Position numbers and translations under genes: made by a program
The notes under the pieces: model-generated
Told to the model about the DNA's origin: nothing
Databases searched by the model: none
What the model saw: only the letters and a program-made list of their open reading frames with translations
In this document: positions 39,497 to 49,783 of the stretch, piece by piece
Layout: each line of letters opens with the position of its first letter
Numbering within the stretch: the first letter of the stretch is position 1
Source of the DNA: a cyanobacterium endosymbiont of Epithemia clementina EcSB
GTDB taxonomy: Bacteria > Cyanobacteriota > Cyanobacteriia > Cyanobacteriales > Microcystaceae
Assembly: GCF_029919255.1 (NCBI RefSeq)
Contig: NZ_CP123991.1
Coordinates: 1,791,110-1,855,109 of the forward strand
Reading direction: 5' to 3'
DNA: 64,000 nt

Positions 39497-40384
39497 ATGA
39501 GACTTCGCAACATCTTATTTTTGATTGCTTATGCGATTGCCTTAACATTGATTAGTCTTTGGATGGGGAAAGTTTCTTATTCTTGGTTTCCTCCCCAAGC
39601 TTCGGCAGAATCTCTATTAATTGATGAATTGTTTGCTTTTTTCGTAACTATAGGAACTTTTATTTTCTTAGGAATTGCCGGAGTAATCATCTACTCCGTT
39701 GTTTTCCAACGAGCAGCCAAATATGATTATAGTGATGGTCCTCATATTGAAGGAAACGTAGCCCTGGAAATTGTTTGGACATCCATTCCCATCCTTTTGG
39801 TATTTTGGTTAGCGGGATATAGCTATCAGGTTTACGATCAAATCGCTATTCGCGGTTCAATGGAACTGAACTCCTTACCAATTGTTTCTGGACAAACTGC
39901 TATTGTTATTACAGAACCTAGTCAAGCCATTGAAGTGATTGCAAAACAGTGGTCTTGGGTGTTTCGTTATCCTGAAAAGGATGTAACCAGTACCGAATTG
40001 CATCTTCCTGCAAATCAGAGAGTTAGCTTGACATTAAAATCAGAAGATGTACTGCATGGCTTATATATTCCAGCTTTTCGAGTTAAACAAGATATCGTTC
40101 CTAACAAAACCACTAACTTTGAATTTACTCCCATTAAGGAAGGGAGATATCGCTTAAGAGACTCTCAATTTAGTGGAACTTATTTTGCTACAATGCAAAC
40201 AGATGTAGTGGTAGAGTCCCCTGAAGCTTACCAAAAGTGGTTATTTGAAACAGCGAAACGCAAACCGTCTCCCGCAAATAATGTTGCAGCTTCAGAATAT
40301 GTCCAGCAAACAGAAAAAGCCTTTAAAACTGGCTGGCCGACAATTGTTCCAGCAGAACCGCCAGTAGTCAATTATCCTACCTAA
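39497..40384 (+). CDS. ctaC: cytochrome oxidase subunit II, ARTO type without CuA site
   Basis: A 295-residue subunit II of a heme-copper oxidase. Two N-terminal hydrophobic segments are followed by one near NVALEIVWTSIPILLVFWLAGYSY and a periplasmic cupredoxin domain (VIAKQWSWVFRYPE, LHLPANQRVSLTLKSEDVLH). The CuA loop, normally C-x-E-x-C-G-x3-H-x2-M, reads RDSQFSGTYFATM: both cysteines and the histidine are absent. This is the hallmark of the cyanobacterial alternative respiratory terminal oxidase (ARTO, Cox3), which is thought to take electrons from quinol rather than cytochrome c. An upstream TTG (39476) is in frame, but family members begin near MRLRNILFL, so ATG 39497 is chosen. Subunit I follows. 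Confidence 0.88.
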   Translation: MRLRNILFLIAYAIALTLISLWMGKVSYSWFPPQASAESLLIDELFAFFVTIGTFIFLGIAGVIIYSVVFQRAAKYDYSDGPHIEGNVALEIVWTSIPILLVFWLAGYSYQVYDQIAIRGSMELNSLPIVSGQTAIVITEPSQAIEVIAKQWSWVFRYPEKDVTSTELHLPANQRVSLTLKSEDVLHGLYIPAFRVKQDIVPNKTTNFEFTPIKEGRYRLRDSQFSGTYFATMQTDVVVESPEAYQKWLFETAKRKPSPANNVAASEYVQQTEKAFKTGWPTIVPAEPPVVNYPT

Positions 40385-40507
40385 TCTAGGTTCGGGGTTC
40401 GCAGTTAAAAATATACCTTTTATTTTTTTTCCCCTTATCAATCATTTGTATTTGTAACAAACATCAAATGATTATAGTTAGCCGCATTCAATGTCAGGAA
40501 AAAATAC

Positions 40508-42187
40508 ATGACAGACCTTAGAATTAAAGACACAAACATTGTTACGGAAAGCTATCAGGACCTGTCTGCCAGAGATTGGAGAAGATACTTTAGCTTTAGT
40601 ACAGATCATAAAGTTATTGGGATTCAATACCTAGTTACTTCTTTTATTTTCTTCCTCATTGGTGGAATCTTCGCCATGGTTATGAGGGGGGAATTAATTA
40701 CCCCGGAAGCAGATTTAGTTGATCGCACTTTTTACAACGGAATGTTCACGATGCATGGCACTATTATGCTGTTTTTGTGGACATTTCCCTCATTGGTTGG
40801 GTTAGCTAACTATTTGGTTCCCATTATGATAGGGGCAAAGGACATGGCTTTTCCTCGTCTCAATGCGGCCGCCTTTTGGATGGTTCCGGTGGTGGGGATT
40901 TTAATGTTAGCCAGTTTTTTTGTCCCCAGTGGATCAGCCCAGGCGGGTTGGTGGTCTTACCCTCCGGTTAGTGTTCAAAACCCCACGGGACAGTTGATTA
41001 CAGGACAGGTTCTCTGGTTGTTGGCAGTGGCTATTTCTGGAGTCTCCTCGATTATGGGGGCGGTCAATTTTGTAACTACTATAGTTAAAATGCGCGCCCC
41101 TGGAATGACCTTTTTTCGACTACCAATTTTTGTTTGGGCAGTCTTTAGCGCGCAAATTATTCAATTATTTGGCTTACCGGCCCTCACCGCAGGGGCAGTT
41201 ATGTTACTATTCGATGTCACCGTAGGGACCAGCTTTTTTGACTCCTCTCGAGGAGGAAACCCGATTTTATTTCAACACTTTTTCTGGTTTTATTCCCACC
41301 CTGCAGTCTATGTAATTATTCTGCCCATCTTTGGTATTTTCTCGGAAATTTTCCCCGTTTATTCGCGTAAACCTTTGTTTGGATATAAAATTGTTGCGAT
41401 TTCTTCGTTACTCATTGCTGGGGTTAGTGGCTTAGTTTGGGTACACCATATGTATGCTAGTGAAACCCCAGGTTGGATGCGGATGGTGTTTATGCTGTCT
41501 ACCATGTGTGTGTCAGTTCCCACCGGAATTAAAGTGTTTGCTTGGGTAGCTACTATCTGGGGAGGGAAACTACGCCTCAACACCCCTATGTTATTCGCTT
41601 TGGGGGCGTTGGTTATGTTTATTTTTGCTGGCGTAACGGGCATTATGTTGTCAGCAGTACCTTTGGACATTCATGTAAATAACACCTATTTTGTTGTAGG
41701 ACATTTCCATTATGTTCTCTATGGAACAGTCACAATGGGAATGTATGCCGCTATTTATCATTGGTTTCCTAAAATGACGGGGCGAATGTATTATGAAAGT
41801 TGGGGTCAAGTCCACTTCTGGTTAGCTTTTATCGGAACGAATTTGAACTTTTTACCTATGCACCCTTTGGGGTTACAAGGAATGTTACGTCGGGTATCTT
41901 CTTATGACCCTGAGTACACCTTTTGGAACGTGGTAGCGAGTCTTGGGGCATTTTTACTAGGAATGTCTACATTGCCTTTTATTGTCAATATGGTTAGTTC
42001 TTGGATACAAGGACCGATCGCCTCGAATAACCCTTGGCGTGCTATTGGGTTAGAGTGGATAATTGCCTCTCCTCCTAGTATAGAAAATTTCGAAGAGCTT
42101 CCCGTAATTGTTTCTGGCCCCTATGGTTATGGTAAGTCAGATCCATTAGTTGCTAATGAGGAAGCAATGGTAGGACATAGTAAATAG
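40508..42187 (+). CDS. ctaD: cytochrome oxidase subunit I, ARTO type
   Basis: A 559-residue, twelve-helix catalytic subunit with low-spin heme, high-spin heme and CuB. Visible ligands: MHGTIMLF (low-spin heme His), HFFWFYSHPAVYVIILP (CuB His and the cross-linked Tyr), VHHMY (two CuB His) and VVGHFHYVLYG (high-spin and low-spin heme His). The motif is HPAVY rather than HPEVY, so the D-channel-end glutamate common in mitochondrial enzymes is not at that place. AGGAAAA 6 bases before the ATG supports the start. The operon and the CuA-less partner mark it as the ARTO enzyme, which sits in the cytoplasmic membrane and in Anabaena is linked to oxygen protection of nitrogenase. Confidence 0.93.
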   Translation: MTDLRIKDTNIVTESYQDLSARDWRRYFSFSTDHKVIGIQYLVTSFIFFLIGGIFAMVMRGELITPEADLVDRTFYNGMFTMHGTIMLFLWTFPSLVGLANYLVPIMIGAKDMAFPRLNAAAFWMVPVVGILMLASFFVPSGSAQAGWWSYPPVSVQNPTGQLITGQVLWLLAVAISGVSSIMGAVNFVTTIVKMRAPGMTFFRLPIFVWAVFSAQIIQLFGLPALTAGAVMLLFDVTVGTSFFDSSRGGNPILFQHFFWFYSHPAVYVIILPIFGIFSEIFPVYSRKPLFGYKIVAISSLLIAGVSGLVWVHHMYASETPGWMRMVFMLSTMCVSVPTGIKVFAWVATIWGGKLRLNTPMLFALGALVMFIFAGVTGIMLSAVPLDIHVNNTYFVVGHFHYVLYGTVTMGMYAAIYHWFPKMTGRMYYESWGQVHFWLAFIGTNLNFLPMHPLGLQGMLRRVSSYDPEYTFWNVVASLGAFLLGMSTLPFIVNMVSSWIQGPIASNNPWRAIGLEWIIASPPSIENFEELPVIVSGPYGYGKSDPLVANEEAMVGHSK

Positions 42188-42237
42188 TTAACAGTTAATA
42201 GTTTTTGATTCCCTGATTTGAAAATTTGGAGAGTACA

Positions 42238-42840
42238 ATGGATAGTTCAGTTTCTTCAGAACAATTGCATGGGGCAATAGGAGGACATGAACACGATGCA
42301 GAGGGCAATAGTCTCTTTGCCTTTGTTGTGTTTCTTCTCTCAGAGAGTATTATTTTTCTCAGCTTTTTTGTCGGATATTGTGTTTACAAAACTACTGCGG
42401 TTGACTGGCTGCCAGCAGGCGTGACAGGACTAGAAATTAAAGAACCTGCTATTAATACGGCGGTTTTGGTGTCTAGTAGTTTCGTTATTTATATTGCTGA
42501 AAAATGTTTAGAACGCAGTCAATTTTGGGCTTTTCGTTTTTTTCTGTTAATAACTATGGCAATGGGAAGCTACTTTTTGATTGGACAAATTACCGAATGG
42601 AATAGTCTAGAATTCCGCTTCACCTCTGGCGTATTTGGGGGAATGTTTTATCTCCTAACAGGGTTTCATGGGTTGCACGTTCTCACCGGTGTTATTTTAC
42701 AAACTTTGATGTTAGGTCGTTCCTTTTTTCCAAAGAATTACGAAGGGGGACATTTTGGCGTGATGGCAACCTCTTTATTTTGGCATTTTGTTGATGTTAT
42801 TTGGATTATTTTATTTATCTTGATTTATCTATGGCAATAG
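42238..42840 (+). CDS. ctaE: cytochrome oxidase subunit III
   Basis: A 200-residue, five-helix subunit III. After a polar N-terminus (SEQLHGAIGGHEHDAEG) the segments are SLFAFVVFLLSESIIFLSFF, INTAVLVSSSFVIYIAEKC, FFLLITMAMGSYFLIGQ, GFHGLHVLTGVILQTLMLG and SLFWHFVDVIWIILFILIY. The FHGLHV and WHFVDVIW blocks are the family signature. The reading opens at a TTG at 42226, but GGAG at 42228-42231 is placed for the ATG at 42238. It lies 50 bases after subunit I and 38 bases before the GMC oxidoreductase. Confidence 0.92.
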   Translation: MDSSVSSEQLHGAIGGHEHDAEGNSLFAFVVFLLSESIIFLSFFVGYCVYKTTAVDWLPAGVTGLEIKEPAINTAVLVSSSFVIYIAEKCLERSQFWAFRFFLLITMAMGSYFLIGQITEWNSLEFRFTSGVFGGMFYLLTGFHGLHVLTGVILQTLMLGRSFFPKNYEGGHFGVMATSLFWHFVDVIWIILFILIYLWQ

Positions 42841-42878
42841 ATAATAGGTAACAAATAATAGGTAAGATAGAGGCAATT

Positions 42879-44396
42879 ATGATTATTGATGATCAACATT
42901 ATGATGTAATTATTGTTGGTACAGGGGCAGGAGGAGGAACTTTAGCTAATAAACTAGCCCCTACAGGTAAGAAAATATTAATCCTAGAAAGGGGAGACTT
43001 TATGCCCCTGGAGGAACAAAATAGAGCTAACGTTGATGTTTTTAAAAAAGAACGTTATCGTGCACCAGAACGCTGGTATAACAGGGATGGAGAGACGTTT
43101 TCTCCTCAGACAAATTATGCAGTTGGTGGGAATACAAAAATTTACGGTGCGGCATTAGTTAGAATGCGGGAAAAAGACTTTGAAGATGTGGAACATCAAG
43201 AAGGAATTTCACCCGCTTGGGGGCTAAAATATAGTGACTTTGAACCCTATTATACCGAAGCAGAAAAACTTTACATGGTTCATGGCCGAACGGGGGATGA
43301 TCCTACTGAACCTTTTCGTAGTTCGGATTATCCTTTACCCCCGATAGAGAACGAACCCCAAATTCAAAAGATTGTTGATGCGATCACCCAACAGGGGTTA
43401 CATCCCACGACATTGCCTCTAAGTTTAACTCGCGCAGAAGATGATCCTACAGGAGACTCGGAAGTCTTTGGTATTATGCCAGCCTTGAAACATTCCAATG
43501 TGACCCTTAAAACCTCAGCCAAGGCGGTCTGTTTGCTGACTAATTCCTCAGGAGAAGCAGTTAGAGCTGTAGAAGCCAAAATTTCTGGTCAATCTTACCT
43601 GTTTTTTGGAGAGATAATTGTTTTAGCGTGCGGTGCGATAAATTCATCGGCTTTACTGTTACGTTCTGCTAATCATAAACATCCTAATGGATTGGGGAAT
43701 AGTTCTGATCAGGTGGGGCGTAATTTTATGAAACATCATCAAACTGCGATGGTAGAATTGAGTGCCAAGTCAAATTCGGGACAATTTCTCAGAACAGTTA
43801 GTATCAATGACTTTTACTGGGGTGACGAAAATTTTCCTTACCCAATGGGTCATATTGAGAATACGGGGGGACTGCTTCAAGATATTATTTTTGCCGAATC
43901 TCCTCCCATTTTATCGGTTTTAGCCAAGGGTATGCCTGGGTTTGGACTTGAACAGTTAGCGAAACGATCTATCGGTTGGTGGATGTATACGGAAACCTTG
44001 CCTGATCCGAATAATCGTGTAAGAGTCAGCGGGGATAAGCTATATGTTGAATACACCCCGAATAATATTGAGGCACATGATCGCCTAATTTATCGCTGGA
44101 TAGATGTGTTAAAAAAGGGAGAACATAAGCTGGGGAATTCTGTTTTTGAGAAGCTAGCAGTTTACCCCCGTGGTGAAGTGACTATACAGGCGGTTGCTAA
44201 CCAATGCGGTACTTGTCGCTTTGGGGAAGATCCGGCTAGTTCTGTTCTTGACTTCAACTGTCGTGCTCATGATCTTGAAAATCTTTACATTGTTGATAGT
44301 AGTTTCTTTCCATCAAGTTCAGGGGTTCCTCCAGCATTAACAATTATTGCTAATGCCTTGCGGGTGGGCGATCATCTAATAAAGAGGTTTGAGTAA
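42879..44396 (+). CDS. GMC-family FAD oxidoreductase in the oxidase operon
   Basis: A 505-residue glucose-methanol-choline type flavoprotein. The FAD motif VIIVGTGAGGGTLANKLA is at residues 10-27; NYAVGGNTKIYGAALVRMR is the FAD-contact block. The C-terminus VDSSFFPSSSGVPPALTIIA with catalytic-type His/Asn context is the family end. The stretch QCGTCRFGEDPASSVLD near residue 445 has two cysteines and the G-T-C-R-x-G pattern of this subgroup. No signal peptide is seen. Its place directly behind subunit III suggests that it feeds electrons, perhaps to quinone, for the oxidase; substrate unknown. It ends the operon; only a weak stem (44443-44475) follows. Confidence 0.85.
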   Translation: MIIDDQHYDVIIVGTGAGGGTLANKLAPTGKKILILERGDFMPLEEQNRANVDVFKKERYRAPERWYNRDGETFSPQTNYAVGGNTKIYGAALVRMREKDFEDVEHQEGISPAWGLKYSDFEPYYTEAEKLYMVHGRTGDDPTEPFRSSDYPLPPIENEPQIQKIVDAITQQGLHPTTLPLSLTRAEDDPTGDSEVFGIMPALKHSNVTLKTSAKAVCLLTNSSGEAVRAVEAKISGQSYLFFGEIIVLACGAINSSALLLRSANHKHPNGLGNSSDQVGRNFMKHHQTAMVELSAKSNSGQFLRTVSINDFYWGDENFPYPMGHIENTGGLLQDIIFAESPPILSVLAKGMPGFGLEQLAKRSIGWWMYTETLPDPNNRVRVSGDKLYVEYTPNNIEAHDRLIYRWIDVLKKGEHKLGNSVFEKLAVYPRGEVTIQAVANQCGTCRFGEDPASSVLDFNCRAHDLENLYIVDSSFFPSSSGVPPALTIIANALRVGDHLIKRFE

Positions 44397-45599
44397 AAAC
44401 CGGAGGTTAAGAGTCAATATTGCCAATAAAAAGGTTTTAAAGTGGGGATGAAGACCAATGCTCTTTTAATCCCCATGTAGGGAAGCCCCAAAAAATACAA
44501 CTTTAACCTTTGTTATTATTTTTGTTTGACTGAATTGTTTATAAACAATATGACTATATGTTGATTAATACACAAACAGCGAAAGACTGTTTCTAAAATA
44601 GAAATGATGAAACAGTTAAATGCGGAGATAAAACATTAGGCTTTTAGAGTACTTAAGAAAATTATTCTATGAGCTGAGAGTTTTACTCTAAAAAACTTCT
44701 ACGTCTTTCTAGGTGACTTTGTTTTTTTCTGAATCTTCTAGATTGAGTATGATTGAGTTGACATCTAAATAATTTCCAAAACTTTTATTCTGAGTGTATT
44801 CTATAACTCTAAAAAATTTGATTTCCATAAATTTGATTTCCATAAAAATTAAGTTTTTTTGACCTTATAAAGCTTATGGAGTAAAATTTTCAGCTTTTAT
44901 TTATTATGATTTTGTAACAGCTAGTCTAAAAGAGCCTTAATTGTTTTAGTTATCTTAATATATTTCAAAGTCCAAGCTGCTCTACTACAGCACACTCATG
45001 TAGTATATGACTATCTGCTATTAACGAGTTTTCTCCATGTAAAAATATTTACAGGAGTAACAGGTAACTTTAATAATTAAAAAACATTTGATTTAGGTAC
45101 TTTTGAAATTACAGGTTTTTGTGATTGTAATCATAGTAGCTTTAGATAGGATTGTAGAATCAGCGAATTTTCTAAACTTATAATTTTTTATGATCTATAA
45201 GTTCTCATTTTAATTAACTTCGTTTTTATATTAATACCTTCTACTGTTCCTTAAGTTTTTTAAAAATAAAAATAGGTAACAATTTATACAAAAAATCTTT
45301 AATTATTCCACAGCTTTTTTGAAAAAAATAGTTGATTTTAATAGTTGTGACACCAAGTCTAGATTTTTATAAAAAAGACTGGTTAGGTTTTATTCCCCTA
45401 GTTTAATTTAACCTTTTGTTCTTGATATATTTTTTTATATAAAAAAATATGTTACTATTTAATCATGACATAGTTTTTGAAACTAATATTTTTAAGTTTT
45501 TTAACTTCTAGTCAAAGTTTTTTTGATTATATAGTTTATAATTTATGTAAATTTATTAACACTAAATAATAACTTGCCTGTCTTGCAATTAGATTAGTC

Positions 45600-46150
45600 T
45601 TATCAATCATTAACCGTTTTAATTACTTATTTTTTATCTGTCATTCTTGACCTAAATCTTTGAGCATTGTTTCTATTGATCGTACACTCAATCTATATAT
45701 TTTGGACATATTCTTAATTTCACTATTTAAGATTTATTCAATAATTTTTATCTTAAATCTTTCAGAAATGTAAAAAACTTAACTTATCTGTAAAGCTCTT
45801 TACACATTAATTGTGTCTCATTTGACTACGATATATCTTGAGATATACATATCTTGAGATATACGGGGTTCTCTGTCTAAGACAAATCTCTCATAAGTCA
45901 ATTGATGATTTTAATGAAGTTTCCTGGTGGTTGAACTATAACGAATACAGGTTGCTATCGAGTCTATTTTTTCGATAAGTCAAACTATTCCTATCTCGTC
46001 TCAAATCTGATAATGGGTAATGGTGAATCCTTCTAAATTTGAAATTTTAGACATAAATAAAATTAGCTCTTGAGCCGAAGATAATTTAATCCAAGAACAA
46101 AGTCTATTAGAATACTATCTGTATAATAATCATGGCTTTTGATAAGCTTA
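45600..46150 (-). mobile_element. ISL3-like transposase fossil, copy 2
   Basis: The minus strand reads IKNMSK(I)YRLSVRSIETM LKDLGQE at 45730-45660 in nearly one frame, matching the helix-turn-helix part of ISL3 transposases. Blocks at 45900-46050 (GGTTGAACTATA, ATACAGGTTGCT, TCTGATAATGGGTAATGG) align with 52720-52870. A perfect 16-bp tandem duplication lies inside at 45833-45864. Confidence 0.5.
45833..45864. repeat. 16-bp perfect tandem duplication
   Basis: ATATCTTGAGATATAC occurs twice in direct succession (45833-45848, 45849-45864); each unit is itself nearly palindromic. Confidence 0.8.
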
Positions 46151-46671
46151 CTATATAACGATTAAATTTTGTATTCACGTCTTTAATTTCTACATGATAG
46201 GTTTGGTAGAAACATTTAATTACTTTGTTTTTTCCTACTGACCTGTCGAAAGTTTAAACCAATTTACAATCAGAAAATATGGGGCGAGCTTGATCCACTT
46301 TTTTAGTTCTGTACGAGCTTTTATTAAATTAGAGTTGATGAGAGCTAAAGATTTAAATAATGTTTGACGTCAAATCCAAAGAGGATTATATCTTGAAGTT
46401 GATCATACCTTTATTTCAGAGCATTAGACTAAAATTTAAGACCCTTATCTCTTCAGAGATTTAGTTATTATCGAACAATCACGGGTTAGTCCAATGTTAT
46501 AGAGATCGTTTTATCCATTCCGGATGAAATATATCTGACGAAATTTGTCAATTGAGTATTCGATAATCAACCTTAATATTGGGTGCGAAAATTTTCCTTG
46601 ATTAACCTAACTAGTTTAAGTCAAGCTATGATTAAGTTAATCAGATTTAAGGAAATTTCAGGTCAACAACT

Positions 46672-46962
46672 ATGAACTATATAGTTCGAGCTTTCTATAA
46701 CTGGTATCGAAATGCAATGAAACGACCTCAATATCGTCGGCTTATTATTCTCGGAACTCTTATTTATCTATTAAGTCCTGTTGATATTTCACCAGATTTA
46801 ATCCCTATTTTAGGATGGATTGACGATGGCTTGCTGATATTTTTATTAGTGAGTGAACTTTCTAGCTTATTTTGGAAATATAGTCAAAAACGTCATAATG
46901 ATAGAACTGTTGATGACAATTCTTCCTATGCAACCACCATCGATGTTGAAGTCATTCAGTAA
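46672..46962 (+). CDS. DUF1232 (YkvA-type) small membrane protein
   Basis: A 96-residue protein with the DUF1232 core RRLIILGTLIYLLSPVDISP DLIPILGWIDDGLLIFLLVSE: two hydrophobic segments joined by the invariant SP.D..PD..P..G..DD motif. The N-terminus is basic and the C-terminal tail polar. Function of the family is unknown. It precedes purD by 115 bases on the same strand, and a shared transcript is possible. Confidence 0.88.
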   Translation: MNYIVRAFYNWYRNAMKRPQYRRLIILGTLIYLLSPVDISPDLIPILGWIDDGLLIFLLVSELSSLFWKYSQKRHNDRTVDDNSSYATTIDVEVIQ

Positions 46963-47077
46963 ATTATCTACTTTTATCTAGAAATAAGGAGAGAATATCA
47001 ATTTTTTAGCTTCTTAGTTTGATCCTTCGGTACCATTGTCGATGGTGTCTTAAATGTATTTTAGATAAGGAAAAAAG

Positions 47078-48349
47078 GTGAAAGTTTTAGTTATTGGCAA
47101 TGGAGGGCGCGAACACGCCTTAGCATGGAAACTGTTACAGTCTCCTCGAGTTGAACAGTGTTGGTGTGTTCCAGGAAATGGGGGAACCGCCCTATTAGAA
47201 GGGTGCAAAAATATCCCCTTAGCAGTAGAGGATATCGACGGTATTGCCCAAGTTGCCCTTCAAAATCAAGTTGATTTGGTGGTAGTCGGCCCAGAAGTTA
47301 CCCTATCGTTAGGGATTAGCGATCTCCTTCAACAAGAAGGTATCCCTGTTTTTGGTCCTACCCAACTCGGAGCAAAAATTGAGTCAAGTAAGTCCTGGGC
47401 AAAAACTCTCATGGCTGAAGCGGGAGTTCCTATCGCCCAAGGAGAAACTTTTTCTAATGCAGCCGCGGCTAAAGCTTATATCACTCAACAAGGAACTCCT
47501 ATTGTCGTTAAAGCTGATGGATTAGCGGCTGGAAAAGGGGTTATTGTCGCCCAAACAGTCCCAGAAGCCTATACTGCAGTTGATGACCTCTTTAAAGCGG
47601 GATTTTCCCTGATTGTGGTAGAGGAATGTTTAATCGGGGAAGAAGTCTCTATATTAGCTTTAACTGATGGAATAACAGTTCGTTCCCTACTACCTGCCCA
47701 GGATCACAAGCGCATTGGAGATGGGGATACAGGACTTAACACAGGGGGAATGGGGGCTTATTGTCCAGCTCCAATCGCCACACCAGACTTATTACAACGG
47801 GTCGACAAGGAAATTTTGCAACCCACTGTAACCGCTTTACGCAACCGTGGGATAGACTATCGAGGTGTTTTGTATGCAGGATTAATGGTATCGCCTCAAG
47901 GAGAACCCAAAGTATTAGAGTACAATTGTCGCTTTGGTGATCCTGAAACCCAGGCGGTGTTACCTTTGTTGAAAACTCCTTTAGATCAAGTTATCTTAGC
48001 TTGTGTACAACAGCGTTTAGGAGAGTTACCCCCCCTACGTTGGCGCTTAGGAACGGCGGTGTGTGTAGTGGCAGTTTCTGCGGGGTATCCTGGACAATAT
48101 GAGAAAGGGAAACTAATTACAGGTATTCAAGAGGCGGAGGCGATGGGAGTGACTGTGTTTCAGGCAGGAACTGCATTAGAAGGGGATCGCCTAGTAACAG
48201 ATGGAGGAAGGGTTTTAGGGGTAACAGCGATCAGACAAAATTTTAGTGAGGCTATCATTGGAGTTTATCAAGGGGTTGATTGTATTGACTTTGAAGGAAA
48301 ATATTATCGTCGAGATATCGGACATCGGGCGCGATCTAGAAAAGGCTAA
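47078..48349 (+). CDS. purD: phosphoribosylamine-glycine ligase (GARS)
   Basis: A 423-residue ATP-grasp enzyme for the second step of purine synthesis. Family blocks are VLVIGNGGREHALAWKL at the start, VVGPEVTLSLGISDLLQ, the ATP-grasp loop VVKADGLAAGKGVIVA, EEVSILALTDG, DHKRIGDGDTGLNTGGMGAY, and YNCRFGDPETQAVLPLL, all intact. The start is GTG at 47078 with AAGGAAAAAAG just before it. Length is standard. The cofH gene is convergent, 273 bases away. Confidence 0.95.
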   Translation: MKVLVIGNGGREHALAWKLLQSPRVEQCWCVPGNGGTALLEGCKNIPLAVEDIDGIAQVALQNQVDLVVVGPEVTLSLGISDLLQQEGIPVFGPTQLGAKIESSKSWAKTLMAEAGVPIAQGETFSNAAAAKAYITQQGTPIVVKADGLAAGKGVIVAQTVPEAYTAVDDLFKAGFSLIVVEECLIGEEVSILALTDGITVRSLLPAQDHKRIGDGDTGLNTGGMGAYCPAPIATPDLLQRVDKEILQPTVTALRNRGIDYRGVLYAGLMVSPQGEPKVLEYNCRFGDPETQAVLPLLKTPLDQVILACVQQRLGELPPLRWRLGTAVCVVAVSAGYPGQYEKGKLITGIQEAEAMGVTVFQAGTALEGDRLVTDGGRVLGVTAIRQNFSEAIIGVYQGVDCIDFEGKYYRRDIGHRARSRKG

Positions 48350-48622
48350 AATTTAGCCAACTTTAAAGTGAGAATTTTGCGCTATTGGGTAGGTGTAGAA
48401 ATATAGGTTAAGAGAAGATTAGCTAAGAGTCTTATGGGTTGCGCTTTAGAGTTATCTAGTTACCTATAACCCTAGGTACACCTTACACAGTGACGGTTTC
48501 AGCAGTTCTGACAAGTGTGCATTAAATATAAAGATTGTGCTACAGTAATGGGGAAGGAGCGCAACTAAACCTTAAAACCCCTATACTATACATCTTCTCA
48601 ATCCCCGCAGTTTCAACTACTG

Positions 48623-49783
48623 TTACTTACTATCAGGGATTGATAAAGAAGCTGAATATATAGTATCTCTTTGTTGATAGGGACGGTGGATAGATTGGAT
48701 CGCCTTCTGTAAGGTTTCTACTTCCATGCAAGTTCCCCCTTTTGCTCCTGCCATCGTGGTGATATTTTCTTCCATTAACGTTCCTCCAATGTCATTACAG
48801 CCCCATTGCAAGGCTTTTAATGCCCCATTTAGCCCTAATTTAACCCAACTGGGTTGATGGTTAGAGATCCAGTTTCCTAACATAATTCTTGCAACTGCTG
48901 TTAACAATAAATTATTTTCTAATATAGGTTGATCTCTTCCCACTCTTTTTCTTAGGGGTTGGGGGGCTTCTTTTCCAACAAAGGGTAATAAAACAAACTC
49001 CGTAATTCTGGCAGGATAACCCTTTTCGATAGCTGTTTTTTGAAGGTTTCTTAAATGAATTAAATGTTGTATTTGTTGTTGCGGGGTTTCGATATGACCA
49101 CATAATATGGTACTCGTAGTAGGGACTCCTAAACGATGGGCAGTGCTCACGATTTCTAACCAAGTTTGTGTATTGATCTTTTCAGGGCAAATAACACGCC
49201 TTACGTCATCATCCAAGACTTCTGCGGCAGTTCCTGGCATGGATCCTAACCCTGCATCCCGCAGGGCAATAATGACATCACTGTAACTAATGTCATCTTC
49301 TCTGGCAATAAATTGGACTTCTTGGGGAGAAAAAGCGTGTAAATGAAGTTGGGGGAATTCTCGTTTTAAAGTTTTTACTAATTTTAAATAATAATCAAGG
49401 GAAGTTTGGTTTAACTTAGCTTGGGGATGTAACCCTCCTTGTATACAAATTTCTGTCGCTTGTTTTTGAACAGCATAAGCAGCTTTTGCAAGTATTTGGT
49501 CTGTTCTTAACCAGAATGCCCCCGTTTGTCCTGTATCCCGTCGAAAGGCACAAAAATTACAATGTTGTTCACAAATATTCGTAAAGTTAATATTACAATT
49601 GATCACGTAGGTAACAGTATCTCCTACTTGTTGCTGACGCAGTTTATCTGCTGTTTTTCTGATAGTATTAACTGATGTTTTCTCAGTTTGAGTTAACAAA
49701 ATAATCCCTTCTTCTGGTAATAAATCAATCCCTTCTATGGCTTTATTTAAAATAATATCTATAGGTTTTATTTTATAAATCAT
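48623..49783 (-). CDS. cofH: 5-deazaflavin (F0) synthase subunit CofH
   Basis: A 386-residue radical-SAM enzyme. The [4Fe-4S] cysteines are C71, C75 and C78 in [32 protein letters not shown] and [20 protein letters not shown] are hallmark CofH segments, and LPGTAAEVL-type text ([20 protein letters not shown]) follows. CofH joins tyrosine-derived and diaminouracil parts and, with CofG, makes 7,8-didemethyl-8-hydroxy-5-deazariboflavin. In cyanobacteria this serves as photolyase antenna, fitting phr at 27585-29015. CofG is not in the window. The gene is complete and starts at the ATG at 49783; neighbours are unrelated. Confidence 0.92.
   Translation of the reverse strand: MIYKIKPIDIILNKAIEGIDLLPEEGIILLTQTEKTSVNTIRKTADKLRQQQVGDTVTYVINCNINFTNICEQHCNFCAFRRDTGQTGAFWLRTDQILAKAAYAVQKQATEICIQGGLHPQAKLNQTSLDYYLKLVKTLKREFPQLHLHAFSPQEVQFIAREDDISYSDVIIALRDAGLGSMPGTAAEVLDDDVRRVICPEKINTQTWLEIVSTAHRLGVPTTSTILCGHIETPQQQIQHLIHLRNLQKTAIEKGYPARITEFVLLPFVGKEAPQPLRKRVGRDQPILENNLLLTAVARIMLGNWISNHQPSWVKLGLNGALKALQWGCNDIGGTLMEENITTMAGAKGGTCMEVETLQKAIQSIHRPYQQRDTIYSASLSIPDSK

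Larger units (their letters stand above)
44397..46671. other. 2.3-kb relic region after the oxidase operon
   Basis: Contains an ISL3-like fossil (45600-46150). Between about 46280 and 46560 the plus strand reads VRAFIKLELMRAKDLNNV and RQIQRGLYLEVDHTFISEH, a broken and unidentified gene. The first 1.2 kb shows nothing recognisable. Confidence 0.5.

Noticed and set aside
41359-41670. 103-codon antisense reading inside oxidase subunit I
   Set aside because: Antisense of conserved catalytic sequence; no ribosome site or recognisable domain.
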